Of a stretch of DNA of 9,656 bases, positions 1-6,754 are shown piece by piece. Made by a program: the position numbers and the translations under genes. The number at the start of each line of letters is the position of its first letter. Positions within the stretch are counted from its first letter, which is position 1. Source of the DNA: Deinococcus sp. (lineage in GTDB: Bacteria > Deinococcota > Deinococci > Deinococcales > Deinococcaceae). The stretch spans positions 1 through 9,656 of the forward strand of contig NZ_JAUNHK010000097.1 of assembly GCF_030523985.1 (NCBI RefSeq), given 5' to 3'. The notes beneath the pieces were generated by a model. That model saw only the letters and a list, made by a program, of their open reading frames with translations. It was not told where the DNA came from and did no database searches.

Positions 1-57
1 CTGCCGCGCTTTACGCCCGAAGCGGCGGCGGTGCTGGGCGGGTTGCCGATGGTGTAG
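1..57 (+). CDS. C-terminal end of an unidentified protein (5' partial)
   Basis: The first 57 bases read as an open frame of 18 codons ending in TAG, giving a C-terminus that ends ...AAAVLGGLPMV. The gene enters from the left edge of the window. Support comes from its position: 24 nt after the stop there is a strong hairpin terminator oriented to end a plus-strand transcript. The visible tail is too short to assign a family, so no function is proposed. Confidence 0.55.
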   Translation: MPRFTPEAAAVLGGLPMV

Positions 58-81
58 ACGCCTGGGAATTGAGCGAAAGAG

Positions 82-115
82 GAGGCCGAAGCGCACAAGC
101 TTGGGCCTCTCTTTT
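82..115 (+). terminator. Rho-independent terminator, probably bidirectional
   Basis: GAGGCC (82-87) pairs with GGCCTC (104-109). Inside it, AAGC (89-92) pairs with GCTT (99-102) around a 6-nt loop, with a single G/G mismatch between the two stems. TCTTTT follows at 110-115, ending plus-strand transcripts of the gene that stops at 57. On the minus strand the hairpin is followed by CTCTTT, and the CAP gene stops at 120, so the same hairpin probably ends that transcript too. Confidence 0.85.
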
Positions 116-119
116 AGCC

Positions 120-938
120 CTATTCCGCCCCGAACACCTGCACCCAGTACGTCGGAAACAGGGTCTTGCTCGTCCCGTTGTTGACCGCCGCGCCGAACAG
201 TTTCCACTCTGGGCGCATCAAGTTCTCGCAGTGGCCGGGGCTGGTCAGCAGGTGTTTGACCGCTTCGGCGGCGGTAATCGAGCCGTACTGGATATTTTCG
301 CCCACGCTGCCGCGAAAGCCGTAGCCTTTTGCCCGCTCCAGCGGGTCACTGCCGTCCTTGGGGTTGGTGTGGCCCCGGAAATCGAAGCGCACCATGTCGC
401 GGGCGTGGCGGGCGGCAGCGGCTTCCAGGCGGGTGTCCCATTTCAGCGGCCCGGTGGCGTTCATCAGTTTGCCCCCGCACTTCTGGCCCTGGCTTCTGGC
501 CCGGTTGGTCGCGGCCAGAAAGTCGTTCAGCCACCGCCGCGACTGCGTCAGGTCCACCCGCGCCGCTGTCGCCAGCACCATGCCCATGCGGGTGCCGTCG
601 GTGGCGAGGCCGTACTCGGCGTAGCCCTGCCACTTGCCGCACTGCTGCGCCAGTGTTCGGCGCACCCAGTTCAGGTCGCCGTGGTAGGTCGCCGTCCAGC
701 CCTGGGCGTTGTGGGGGCGGTAGTTCTGGCGCTCCAGTGCCTTGCCGAGTTCGTAGGAGGCCAGCAGGTCAGCCGCCGCCTGACCCAGCGGCACCGAGAG
801 CGCGGGTTTGACGCCGCAGCCTGCCAGAGCCGCTTGCACGGCGGCGCGAAGTTGATCGGGTTGGGCAGGGCTGGCAGCGGACGCGGAGGCGCTCAGGGAC
901 GCCAGGGTCAGACTCAGCGCAAAGGGAAGGAGCTTCAC
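120..938 (-). CDS. Secreted CAP/SCP-domain protein (YkwD-like)
   Basis: The protein has 272 residues when started at GTG 938, where a signal peptide begins (VKLLPFALSLTLA..., cleavage near residue 22). The frame stays open far upstream, antisense to the next genes, so this internal start is needed. Residues about 25-130 form an unassigned N-terminal region with C41 and C100. Residues about 138-270 are a CAP domain: the N..R start, KWDTRLEAAAARHARDM, H190, GEN (E214) and the SPGHCENLM box (233-241). C154 and C237 are placed to form the disulfide common in bacterial CAP proteins. The domain is widespread in secreted bacterial proteins whose biochemical role is mostly unknown; an extracytoplasmic location is inferred. 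No good Shine-Dalgarno is present (only GGAG 2 nt from the start), and a TACCCT box lies 6 nt upstream. It is downstream of, and co-directional with, the DUF456 gene, 56 nt away. Confidence 0.9.
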   Translation of the reverse strand: MKLLPFALSLTLASLSASASAASPAQPDQLRAAVQAALAGCGVKPALSVPLGQAAADLLASYELGKALERQNYRPHNAQGWTATYHGDLNWVRRTLAQQCGKWQGYAEYGLATDGTRMGMVLATAARVDLTQSRRWLNDFLAATNRARSQGQKCGGKLMNATGPLKWDTRLEAAAARHARDMVRFDFRGHTNPKDGSDPLERAKGYGFRGSVGENIQYGSITAAEAVKHLLTSPGHCENLMRPEWKLFGAAVNNGTSKTLFPTYWVQVFGAE

Positions 939-950
939 GGCTCCAGGGTA
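939..950 (-). promoter_or_regulatory. Candidate leaderless -10 element of the CAP-protein gene
   Basis: On the minus strand TACCCT (945-950 on the plus strand) lies 6 nt before the GTG start, fitting the TAnnnT box that places transcription start at or near the start codon in Deinococcus. No convincing -35 is seen. Just upstream, CTGACCCG occurs twice on the plus strand (962-969 and 973-980), a direct repeat with an 11-nt period that overlaps where a -35 or regulator site would lie. Confidence 0.4.
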
Positions 951-994
951 GAGGCCGAGGACTGACCCGCTTCTGACCCGTTCACGACTGCGAC

Positions 995-1504
995 TCAGCC
1001 GCCGCCCACGACCCGTTGCGCGGGTTCCCACAGTCGCCACAGGGTATAGATACCCATAACGAAGTGCAGCACCAGTTTGGCCCCGATGCCCGCCAGAATG
1101 CCCACCAGCGTGCCCCAGGCCGAGCGCCCGGCGTCTTCCAGCGGCTTGCGGGCAAAGAGCAGTTCGGCAGCGAACGCCCCCACCAGCGGCCCCACGAACA
1201 GGCCCAGTGGCCCCAGCAACATCCCCAGCAAGCCGCCGACAATCGCGCCCCACATGGCTTCCTTGCCGCCGCCATACTTTTTGGCTCCCCAGGCCGAGGC
1301 CACGTTGTCCACACTCATCACCAGCAGCGTGACCAGCCCGAAGCCGAGCAGAAACGGCAGGTCGGCCCCCGCCTGAAAGCCGTCCAGCAGCACGGCGATG
1401 GCGGCCCCGGCAAAAATGATGAGGGTCGCGGGCACAGCGGGCAGAAAGGTGCAGACCATTCCCGCTATCCAGGCCACCAGAAAGATGATGAAGGCAAGGC
1501 TCAT
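995..1504 (-). CDS. DUF456 domain membrane protein
   Basis: The protein has 169 residues and about five hydrophobic segments (roughly 1-19, 22-43, 48-66, 85-112, 128-155). It matches the DUF456 pattern: a P..P..L turn after the first helix (about 22-28), a conserved D66, then AKKYGGGKEAMWGAIVGG (74-91) leading into glycine-zipper-like helices with GPLG.FVGPLVGA.AAELL, and a C-terminal G.L.G...K segment. Family members are small integral membrane proteins of unknown function; none is assigned here. The start ATG at 1504 begins the first membrane helix. It has no Shine-Dalgarno, but TATTCT lies 7 nt upstream. It is transcribed divergently from the metal ATPase and may read through into the CAP gene 56 nt downstream. 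Confidence 0.88.
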   Translation of the reverse strand: MSLAFIIFLVAWIAGMVCTFLPAVPATLIIFAGAAIAVLLDGFQAGADLPFLLGFGLVTLLVMSVDNVASAWGAKKYGGGKEAMWGAIVGGLLGMLLGPLGLFVGPLVGAFAAELLFARKPLEDAGRSAWGTLVGILAGIGAKLVLHFVMGIYTLWRLWEPAQRVVGGG

Positions 1505-1517
1505 ATGGCGCAGAATA
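1505..1517 (-). promoter_or_regulatory. Candidate leaderless -10 element of the DUF456 gene
   Basis: TATTCT on the minus strand (plus-strand 1512-1517) lies 7 nt before the ATG. It fits the TAnnnT consensus and the -10 spacing expected if transcription starts at or within a base of the start codon. No Shine-Dalgarno-like sequence is present between box and start. No clear -35 is visible. Confidence 0.5.
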
Positions 1518-1587
1518 CGCGGCGCAGACGGCCAGAGTTCCCCGCGTTAGGGGTGGCAATCCTGACCACTCCGCCCCGTTTTCTGCG

Positions 1588-1616
1588 TTGAGTTTGGGAG
1601 GCGGGAACGCTAGCCT
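1588..1616 (+). promoter_or_regulatory. Promoter of the metal ATPase / haem-protein unit
   Basis: TTGAGT (1588-1593) and TAGCCT (1611-1616) are separated by 17 nt, the ideal sigma-70 spacing. Transcription would start near 1622-1624, about 40 nt before the ATPase ATG, leaving room for its AGGAG ribosome site (1653-1657). The predicted start falls inside the palindrome at 1620-1640. Confidence 0.6.
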
Positions 1617-1619
1617 GAC

Positions 1620-1640
1620 TATTGAGAACTTTTCGCAATA
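1620..1640 (+). promoter_or_regulatory. Imperfect 21-bp palindrome, candidate metalloregulator operator
   Basis: The left half is TATTGAGAAC and the right half TTTCGCAATA, around a central T at 1630. Eight of ten positions are complementary. It overlaps the predicted transcription start of the metal ATPase, a position where bound protein would block RNA polymerase. The size and AT-rich arms suit a dimeric repressor such as an ArsR/SmtB- or Fur-family metal sensor, but the sequence does not match a consensus well enough to name one. No regulator gene is present in the window. Confidence 0.5.
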
Positions 1641-1664
1641 AGCCCCCATCCCAGGAGTTTCGAT

Positions 1665-3587
1665 ATGACCGCACCCACCATGATGCCAGCCCCTGCCCAG
1701 GCTCCGGGCAGCAAAAAATTTGTCATCCCCCCCGACATACGTCAGGCCCTCCTGTTCACCCTTTTGACCCTGCTGGGCCTGATTGTCGGTCTGATTGGCG
1801 AGTACGTGGTGCGTCAGGACGCCGTGATGTGGGCGGGCTACGGCCTCGCCTACCTCGCAGGCGGCATCCCGGCGGGCCGTGAGGCGCTGCACAGCCTCTT
1901 TGTCGAGAAAAAGCTGGACGTTGACCTGCTGATGGTGCTGGCCGCCCTCGGCGCGGCGTCCATCGGGCAGACGGCGGACGGTGCCATCCTGCTGTTCCTG
2001 TTCAGCCTGTCCAACACCTTGCAGGACTGGGCGATGGGCCGCACCAAACGCGCCATCGAAGCCCTGATGGACCTCAACCCCGAAGGAGCCACCGTGCGCC
2101 GCGACGGGGTGGAGAAATGGTGCGAACTGGGCGACATCCGCATCGGTGACCTGCTGGTGGTCAAGCCGGGCGAGCGCATCGCCGCCGACGCCCGCGTGGT
2201 GACGGGCAATACTTCGGTGGACGAGTCGCCCATCACGGGTGAAAGCCGCCCGATTGACAAGGCTCCGGGCGCGGAACTGGCCTCGGGGACGGTCAACCTC
2301 AACGGCAGCGTGGAAGCCGAAGTGATTCGCCCTGCCGGAGAGTCCACCCTGGCCCGTCTGGTCGCGCTGATGGAAGACGCCCAGACCCAGAAAAGCCGCA
2401 CCGAAACCCTCAGCGAGCGCTGGGAAAGCCCCTACGCCACCCTGGTGCTGCTGTCGGTGCCGCTGGTCTACGCGGGACTGCACTATCTGGGCGGCCTGAG
2501 CGTTCCCGACTCGTGGTACCGCGCCATGACTTTCATGGTGGTCGCCTCGCCCTGTGCCGTCGTGATTTCCACCCCCGCCGTGATGCTCTCGGCTATGGCG
2601 GCGGCGGCCCGCGCTGGGGTGCTGTTCAAGAGCAGCGCGGCGCTGGACACGCTGGCAGGCGTCAACACCATCGCCTTCGACAAGACGGGCACGCTGACCC
2701 AGGCCAAGATGACCCTGACCCATATCGTGGCAGACGACGAAACTGCGGCCCTGGCCCTGGCGGCGGGTCTGGAAGCGCACTCTGAACACCCGATTGCCCA
2801 GGCGATCGTGCAGTTCGCCGCGCAAAAAGGTGTGCAGGCCGTGACACTCACCGACGCGCAGGCTATTCCCGGTCACGGCATCGAAGCCCGCTTGCCCTCA
2901 GGCGAACTGGCCTGGGCGGGCAACCTGCGCCTGGCCCAGCGCGAAAACGCCGTGCTGACCGCCGAGCAGCAGGCGGCGCTGACGGGCCTGAGCAACGAAG
3001 GCAGCAGCACCGTCGTCGTGGGCGTGGGCCACCGCGTGCTCGGCATCATGGGCGTGGCCGACGCGCTGCGCCCCGGCATTGCCCAGGCCATCGCCAGTCT
3101 GAGGGGCGCGGGCATCGCCCACCCCGTGATGCTGACGGGCGACAAGAAAGAAGTGGCGGAAACGGTGGCCCGCGAAGTCGGCCTCAGCGAGTACCGCGCC
3201 GAGCTGCTGCCCGAGGACAAACTCCGCATCATCGGTGAACTGCCCGGCCCGGTGGCGATGGTGGGCGACGGCGTCAATGACGCGCCAGCCCTGGCCCGCG
3301 CCGACCTGGGCGTGGCGGTGGCGAGCGGGACAGACGTAGCCATCGAATCCGCCGACGTGGTGCTGATGCAAAACGATCTGGGCAAGCTGGCGGGGGCCGT
3401 GCGCCTCGCCAAAGACGCCAGCCGCACCGTCCGCTTCAACCTGCTGTTCGCCTTCGGGGTGATTCTCGTCGTCGCGCCGCTCGCCGTCATGGGCAAGGTG
3501 CCGCTGCCTCTGGGCGTGATCGCCCACGAAGGCGGCACCGTGTTCGTGGTCTTCATGGGCCTGCGCCTGCTGCGTCATCGTCTCTGA
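1665..3587 (+). CDS. P1B-4-type heavy-metal exporting P-type ATPase
   Basis: The protein has 640 residues and would pump transition-metal ions out of the cytoplasm using ATP. Hydrophobic segments are seen at about 28-47, 54-68, 86-101, 105-119, 257-276, 287-311, 595-613 and 616-634. The actuator loop carries TGES (191-194). The phosphorylation site is DKTGT (D339), with HP (375-376) in the nucleotide domain, MLTGD (489-493) and GDGVNDAP (534-541). The membrane metal site reads SPC (295-297) instead of CPC, and HEGGT (621-625) is in the last helix. SPC plus HEGGT defines the P1B-4 group (CoaT/CtpD/PfeT type; Co, Fe(II), sometimes Zn or Ni). The N-terminus is short, with three methionines but no CxxC or ferredoxin-like metal domain. 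The start at 1665 is fixed by AGGAG 7 nt upstream. A haem-protein gene follows after 35 nt. The group is clear; the exact metal is not. Confidence 0.95.
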   Translation: MTAPTMMPAPAQAPGSKKFVIPPDIRQALLFTLLTLLGLIVGLIGEYVVRQDAVMWAGYGLAYLAGGIPAGREALHSLFVEKKLDVDLLMVLAALGAASIGQTADGAILLFLFSLSNTLQDWAMGRTKRAIEALMDLNPEGATVRRDGVEKWCELGDIRIGDLLVVKPGERIAADARVVTGNTSVDESPITGESRPIDKAPGAELASGTVNLNGSVEAEVIRPAGESTLARLVALMEDAQTQKSRTETLSERWESPYATLVLLSVPLVYAGLHYLGGLSVPDSWYRAMTFMVVASPCAVVISTPAVMLSAMAAAARAGVLFKSSAALDTLAGVNTIAFDKTGTLTQAKMTLTHIVADDETAALALAAGLEAHSEHPIAQAIVQFAAQKGVQAVTLTDAQAIPGHGIEARLPSGELAWAGNLRLAQRENAVLTAEQQAALTGLSNEGSSTVVVGVGHRVLGIMGVADALRPGIAQAIASLRGAGIAHPVMLTGDKKEVAETVAREVGLSEYRAELLPEDKLRIIGELPGPVAMVGDGVNDAPALARADLGVAVASGTDVAIESADVVLMQNDLGKLAGAVRLAKDASRTVRFNLLFAFGVILVVAPLAVMGKVPLPLGVIAHEGGTVFVVFMGLRLLRHRL

Positions 3588-3622
3588 CCTGAAAAACCTA
3601 ACCTCGGCAACAAGGAGAAAGT

Positions 3623-4135
3623 ATGTCCCGTCCCACCAAAACCGTCACCACCACCACCGTTCGTCCTGTGTCCCGTCCCGTCTGGCCCAAAGTGCTGGGC
3701 GGCGTGCTGGGGGCTTTCCTGCTGGCCCAGCTCGTTCCCTATGGCCGCGCCCATGCCAACCCGGCGGTGCAGGCCGAGCCGCAGTGGGACAGTCCGCAGA
3801 CCAAGGCGCTCTTCGACCGCGCCTGCGCCGACTGCCACAGCAACGAAACCAAGTGGCCCTGGTACTCCAACGTCGCGCCCGTGTCCTGGCTGGTGCAGCG
3901 CCATGTGGACGAAGGCCGCAGCAAGTTCAACGTGTCGGTTCCCGGCTTCGGCGAGGACGCGCACGAGGCCGCCAACGAGGTCCGCGAGGGTGCCATGCCT
4001 GAGCCGACTTACCTGCCCATGCACCCCGAAGCCCGCCTGACCGCCGCCGAGCGCGACCAACTGATCAAGGGCCTCACGGTGACCTTTGGAGGAAAGTCCG
4101 AGGGTGGGGAAGAAGGCGAAAAAGACGGCGACTGA
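3623..4135 (+). CDS. Membrane-anchored haem-binding domain protein (CxxCH)
   Basis: The protein has 170 residues. A Thr/Arg-rich cytoplasmic N-terminus (1-21) precedes one hydrophobic helix (about 22-39) that may be an anchor or a signal ending near AHA. The exported part has a single c-type haem site, C68-A-D-C71-H72, inside the pattern CHSNETKWPWYSNVAPVSW and then HVDEGRSKFN. This is the signature of the Haem_bd family (Pfam PF14376). M125 (in GAMPEP) and M133 are possible axial ligands. The last 12 residues are strongly acidic. Haem would be attached outside the membrane by the cytochrome c maturation system. The start is fixed by AAGGAG 5 nt upstream of ATG 3623. No terminator separates it from the ATPase gene 35 nt upstream, so co-transcription is likely. 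Its electron partner or sensing role is unknown. Confidence 0.9.
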   Translation: MSRPTKTVTTTTVRPVSRPVWPKVLGGVLGAFLLAQLVPYGRAHANPAVQAEPQWDSPQTKALFDRACADCHSNETKWPWYSNVAPVSWLVQRHVDEGRSKFNVSVPGFGEDAHEAANEVREGAMPEPTYLPMHPEARLTAAERDQLIKGLTVTFGGKSEGGEEGEKDGD

Positions 4136-4150
4136 GCGCGGGGAAGTGTT

Positions 4151-4200
4151 GCGCGGCCAGGGAGCGTCGTCCCAGAAGGGGAGATGCCCCCTGGCCGTGT
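4151..4200 (+). other. 50-nt long hairpin in noncoding DNA after the haem-protein gene
   Basis: Positions 4151-4162 pair with 4189-4200 (12 pairs, including two G-U; core GGCCAGGG with CCCTGGCC). After one A/C mismatch, 4164-4168 pair with 4183-4187. After one G/A mismatch, 4170-4173 pair with 4178-4181 around an AGAA tetraloop. Only two mismatches interrupt about 21 pairs. No T-run follows, so it is not a standard intrinsic terminator; it could act with Rho, protect the 3' end of the upstream mRNA, or belong to a dispersed small repeat. The rest of the 4136-4301 stretch is noticeably less GC-rich than its surroundings. It has no supported gene, only a weak hairpin near 4244-4265. Confidence 0.7.
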
Positions 4201-4301
4201 CGTACAGGCTCTCAGAAACCCGTTCCTCAAATCTGAAACGATACAGTTCGCACTCACGAAAGACTGCTGTGCTGGACGGCAAAATTTCCGCTGACGATGA
4301 A

Positions 4302-4331
4302 TTGACGTAGCTATGCCAGCGGGTGTAGCCT
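4302..4331 (+). promoter_or_regulatory. Promoter of the malEFG operon
   Basis: TTGACG (4302-4307, five of six matches to TTGACA) and TAGCCT (4326-4331, fits TAnnnT) are 18 nt apart. The predicted start is near 4338, giving a leader of about 85 nt before malE. The -10 shares the heptamer TAGCCTG with the promoter of the metal ATPase. Confidence 0.65.
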
Positions 4332-4333
4332 GC

Positions 4334-4350
4334 ATGAACCAAACGTTCAT
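4334..4350 (+). promoter_or_regulatory. Inverted repeat at the malE transcription start, candidate operator
   Basis: ATGAAC (4334-4339) and GTTCAT (4345-4350) are perfect 6-bp arms separated by CAAAC. The element sits immediately after the -10 and covers the predicted start site, a typical repressor position. It differs from the LacI-like site 8 nt further downstream, so it may bind a different protein. Confidence 0.45.
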
Positions 4351-4358
4351 CTGTGGTT

Positions 4359-4370
4359 GGAACCGCTTCC
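4359..4370 (+). promoter_or_regulatory. LacI-family-like operator in the malE leader
   Basis: GGAACCGCTTCC is palindromic at 10 of 12 positions with a central CG. It matches the GAAnCGnTTC core recognised by LacI/GalR-family sugar repressors. It lies about 20 nt after the predicted start of malE transcription, where a bound repressor would act as a roadblock. A MalR-type regulator is the natural candidate, but no such gene is in the window. Confidence 0.5.
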
Positions 4371-4422
4371 GCTGGCCTACTCGGGGCCTGACAGAACTGG
4401 TGCGGCCACGCCAAGGAGAATC

Positions 4423-5682
4423 ATGAAAAAGATTGCTGCCATTTTCGGTTTGACCGCTGCCCTCGCCGCGACCCAGGCCAGTGCCGTAACGCTGACCTTC
4501 GCCTGTGACTCGGTGGGCCAGGGGTTCAACGAGTGCAAGAAGGGCGCCGACGCCTGGGCCAAAAAGACGGGCAACACCGTCAAGCTGATTCAGGTCCCCA
4601 AAGAAACCGACCAACGTCTGGCCCTCTACCAACAGCAACTCGGCGCCAAGTCCGCCGACGTGGACGTGTATATGATCGACGTGGTGTGGCCCGGTCTGAT
4701 CGGCCAGCACCTCGCCGACCTGAGCAAGTCCATCCCCGCCGCCGAAGTCAAGGCGCACTTCCCCGCCATCGTGGAAAACAACACCATCAACGGCAAGCTG
4801 ATCGCCATGCCCTGGTTCACCGATGCGGGCGTGCTGTACTACCGCACCGACCTGCTCAAGAAGTACGGCTACGCCAAGCCCCCCAAGACCTGGAACGAAC
4901 TGGCGACCATGGCCCAGAAGATTCAGGCGGGCGAGCGCAAGGCCAACCCCAAATTCGTGGGCTTCGTGTTCCAGGGCAAAAACTACGAAGGCCTGACCTG
5001 CGACGCGCTGGAATGGGTCAGCTCCTTCGGCGGCGGCACCATCGTGGACGGCAGCGGCAAAGTCACCATCAACAACCCCAAGGCCGTAGAAGCCCTGCGG
5101 ACCATCCAGGGACTGGTCGGCACGGTGGCCCCCGCCGCCGTCACCACCTACGGCGAGGAAGAAGCCCGCAACGTGTGGCAGGCGGGCAACGCCGCGTTCA
5201 TGCGCAACTGGCCCTACGCCTACGCCGCTGGTCAGGCCAAGGGCAGCCCCATCGCGGGCAAGATCGGCGTGGCGGCCCTGCCCGCTGGCACGGGTGGTAA
5301 GCCCGCCGCGACGCTGGGCGGCTGGCAACTGGCGGTCAACGCCTACTCAAAGAACCAGAAGGAAGCCACCGACCTGGTGCGCTACCTGACGGGCGTGCAG
5401 GAGCAGAAGCGCCGCGCGGTGCAGGCGAGCTACAACCCCACCATCGCCTCGCTGTACAAGGACAAGGACGTGCTCAAGGCCGTGCCCTTCTTCGGCAGCC
5501 TGTACGACGTGTTCACCAACGCCGTCGCCCGCCCCGCCACGGTCACGGGCAGCAAGTACAACCAGGTTTCCGACGCCTTCTCCAGCGCCGTCTACAGCGT
5601 GTTGACCAAGAAGAGCGCCCCTGGCCCCGCCCTCAAGACCCTGGAAGGCCAGCTCAACCGCATCAAGGGACGCGGCTGGTAA
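4423..5682 (+). CDS. malE: Maltose/trehalose-type ABC transporter substrate-binding protein
   Basis: The protein has 419 residues when started at ATG 4423, chosen because AAGGAG lies 5 nt upstream and a clean signal peptide begins there (MKKIAAIFGL..., cleavage after ASA at 19-21). No lipobox cysteine is seen, so it is predicted to be freely exported. Typical features of sugar-binding proteins of the MalE/TMBP group (SBP family 1) are present: LTFACDS at the mature N-terminus, the DVYMIDVVWPG strand (81-91), AMPWFTDAGVLYYRTDLLKKYG, and C-terminal GGWQLAVNAYSKN. C28 and C38 could form a disulfide near the N-terminus. It would capture malto-oligosaccharide or trehalose outside the membrane and deliver it to the MalF/MalG permease encoded next. 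The exact sugar cannot be read from sequence. A terminator follows the gene inside the operon. Confidence 0.92.
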   Translation: MKKIAAIFGLTAALAATQASAVTLTFACDSVGQGFNECKKGADAWAKKTGNTVKLIQVPKETDQRLALYQQQLGAKSADVDVYMIDVVWPGLIGQHLADLSKSIPAAEVKAHFPAIVENNTINGKLIAMPWFTDAGVLYYRTDLLKKYGYAKPPKTWNELATMAQKIQAGERKANPKFVGFVFQGKNYEGLTCDALEWVSSFGGGTIVDGSGKVTINNPKAVEALRTIQGLVGTVAPAAVTTYGEEEARNVWQAGNAAFMRNWPYAYAAGQAKGSPIAGKIGVAALPAGTGGKPAATLGGWQLAVNAYSKNQKEATDLVRYLTGVQEQKRRAVQASYNPTIASLYKDKDVLKAVPFFGSLYDVFTNAVARPATVTGSKYNQVSDAFSSAVYSVLTKKSAPGPALKTLEGQLNRIKGRGW

Positions 5683-5688
5683 ACGGCA

Positions 5689-5715
5689 GGTGGGAGACCC
5701 CCGCGCTCTCCCGCC
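5689..5715 (+). other. Stem-loop at the 3' end of malE
   Basis: GGTGGGAGA (5689-5697) pairs with TCTCCCGCC (5707-5715): nine pairs with one G-U, and a 9-nt loop. It starts 6 nt after the malE stop and has no T-run. With the terminator hairpin behind it, it probably caps and protects the 3' end of a malE-only transcript. Confidence 0.65.
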
Positions 5716-5730
5716 CTTCCTCCTGTCCTG

Positions 5731-5766
5731 AAGCGCCCCTGCCCCGTCGCGGTGGGCGCTTTTTTC
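5731..5766 (+). terminator. Intra-operon Rho-independent terminator between malE and malF
   Basis: AAGCGCCC (5731-5738) pairs with GGGCGCTT (5754-5761), eight perfect pairs. The 15-nt loop can itself fold as CCG-TCG-CGG. The stem runs directly into six T residues ending at 5766. malF starts only 20 nt later and no separate promoter for it is evident, so termination is likely partial: full-level malE, reduced malFG. Confidence 0.85.
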
Positions 5767-5785
5767 CTCACTTTGGAGGCAACCT

Positions 5786-6742
<957 letters not shown>

Positions 6743-6754
6743 GGAGGTCTGCGA

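Noticed and set aside
69..965. A 298-codon plus-strand open frame opposite the CAP gene.
   Set aside because: It runs through the terminator hairpin and is fully antisense to a gene with clear domain motifs; no ribosome site or family match.
1620..1640. Reading the palindrome as a radiation/desiccation response motif (RDRM).
   Set aside because: The RDRM of Deinococcus is a different palindrome (TTATG...CATAA type). This site has TATTG/CAATA arms and sits on a metal-transport gene.
120..2876. A 918-codon open frame on the minus strand running through the CAP gene and on antisense to the DUF456/ATPase region.
   Set aside because: Only its last 272 codons (from GTG 938) make a recognisable protein with a signal peptide and CAP domain. 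The rest is antisense to the ATPase and in another frame of DUF456, giving low-complexity Arg/Gly/His-rich sequence typical of GC-rich shadow frames.
1665..3587. Calling the ATPase a copper (CopA) or Zn/Cd (ZntA) exporter.
   Set aside because: Those groups carry CPC in the membrane metal site and usually N-terminal metal-binding domains. This protein has SPC and HEGGT and no such domain.
4086..4310. A 74-codon plus-strand open frame across the end of the haem-protein gene and the hairpin.
   Set aside because: It overlaps the haem-protein C-terminus, crosses the 50-nt hairpin, has no ribosome site and no family resemblance.
4009..5328. A 439-codon minus-strand open frame antisense to malE.
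   Set aside because: It is the complement of a strongly recognisable binding-protein gene. Its product resembles no family and has shadow-frame composition.
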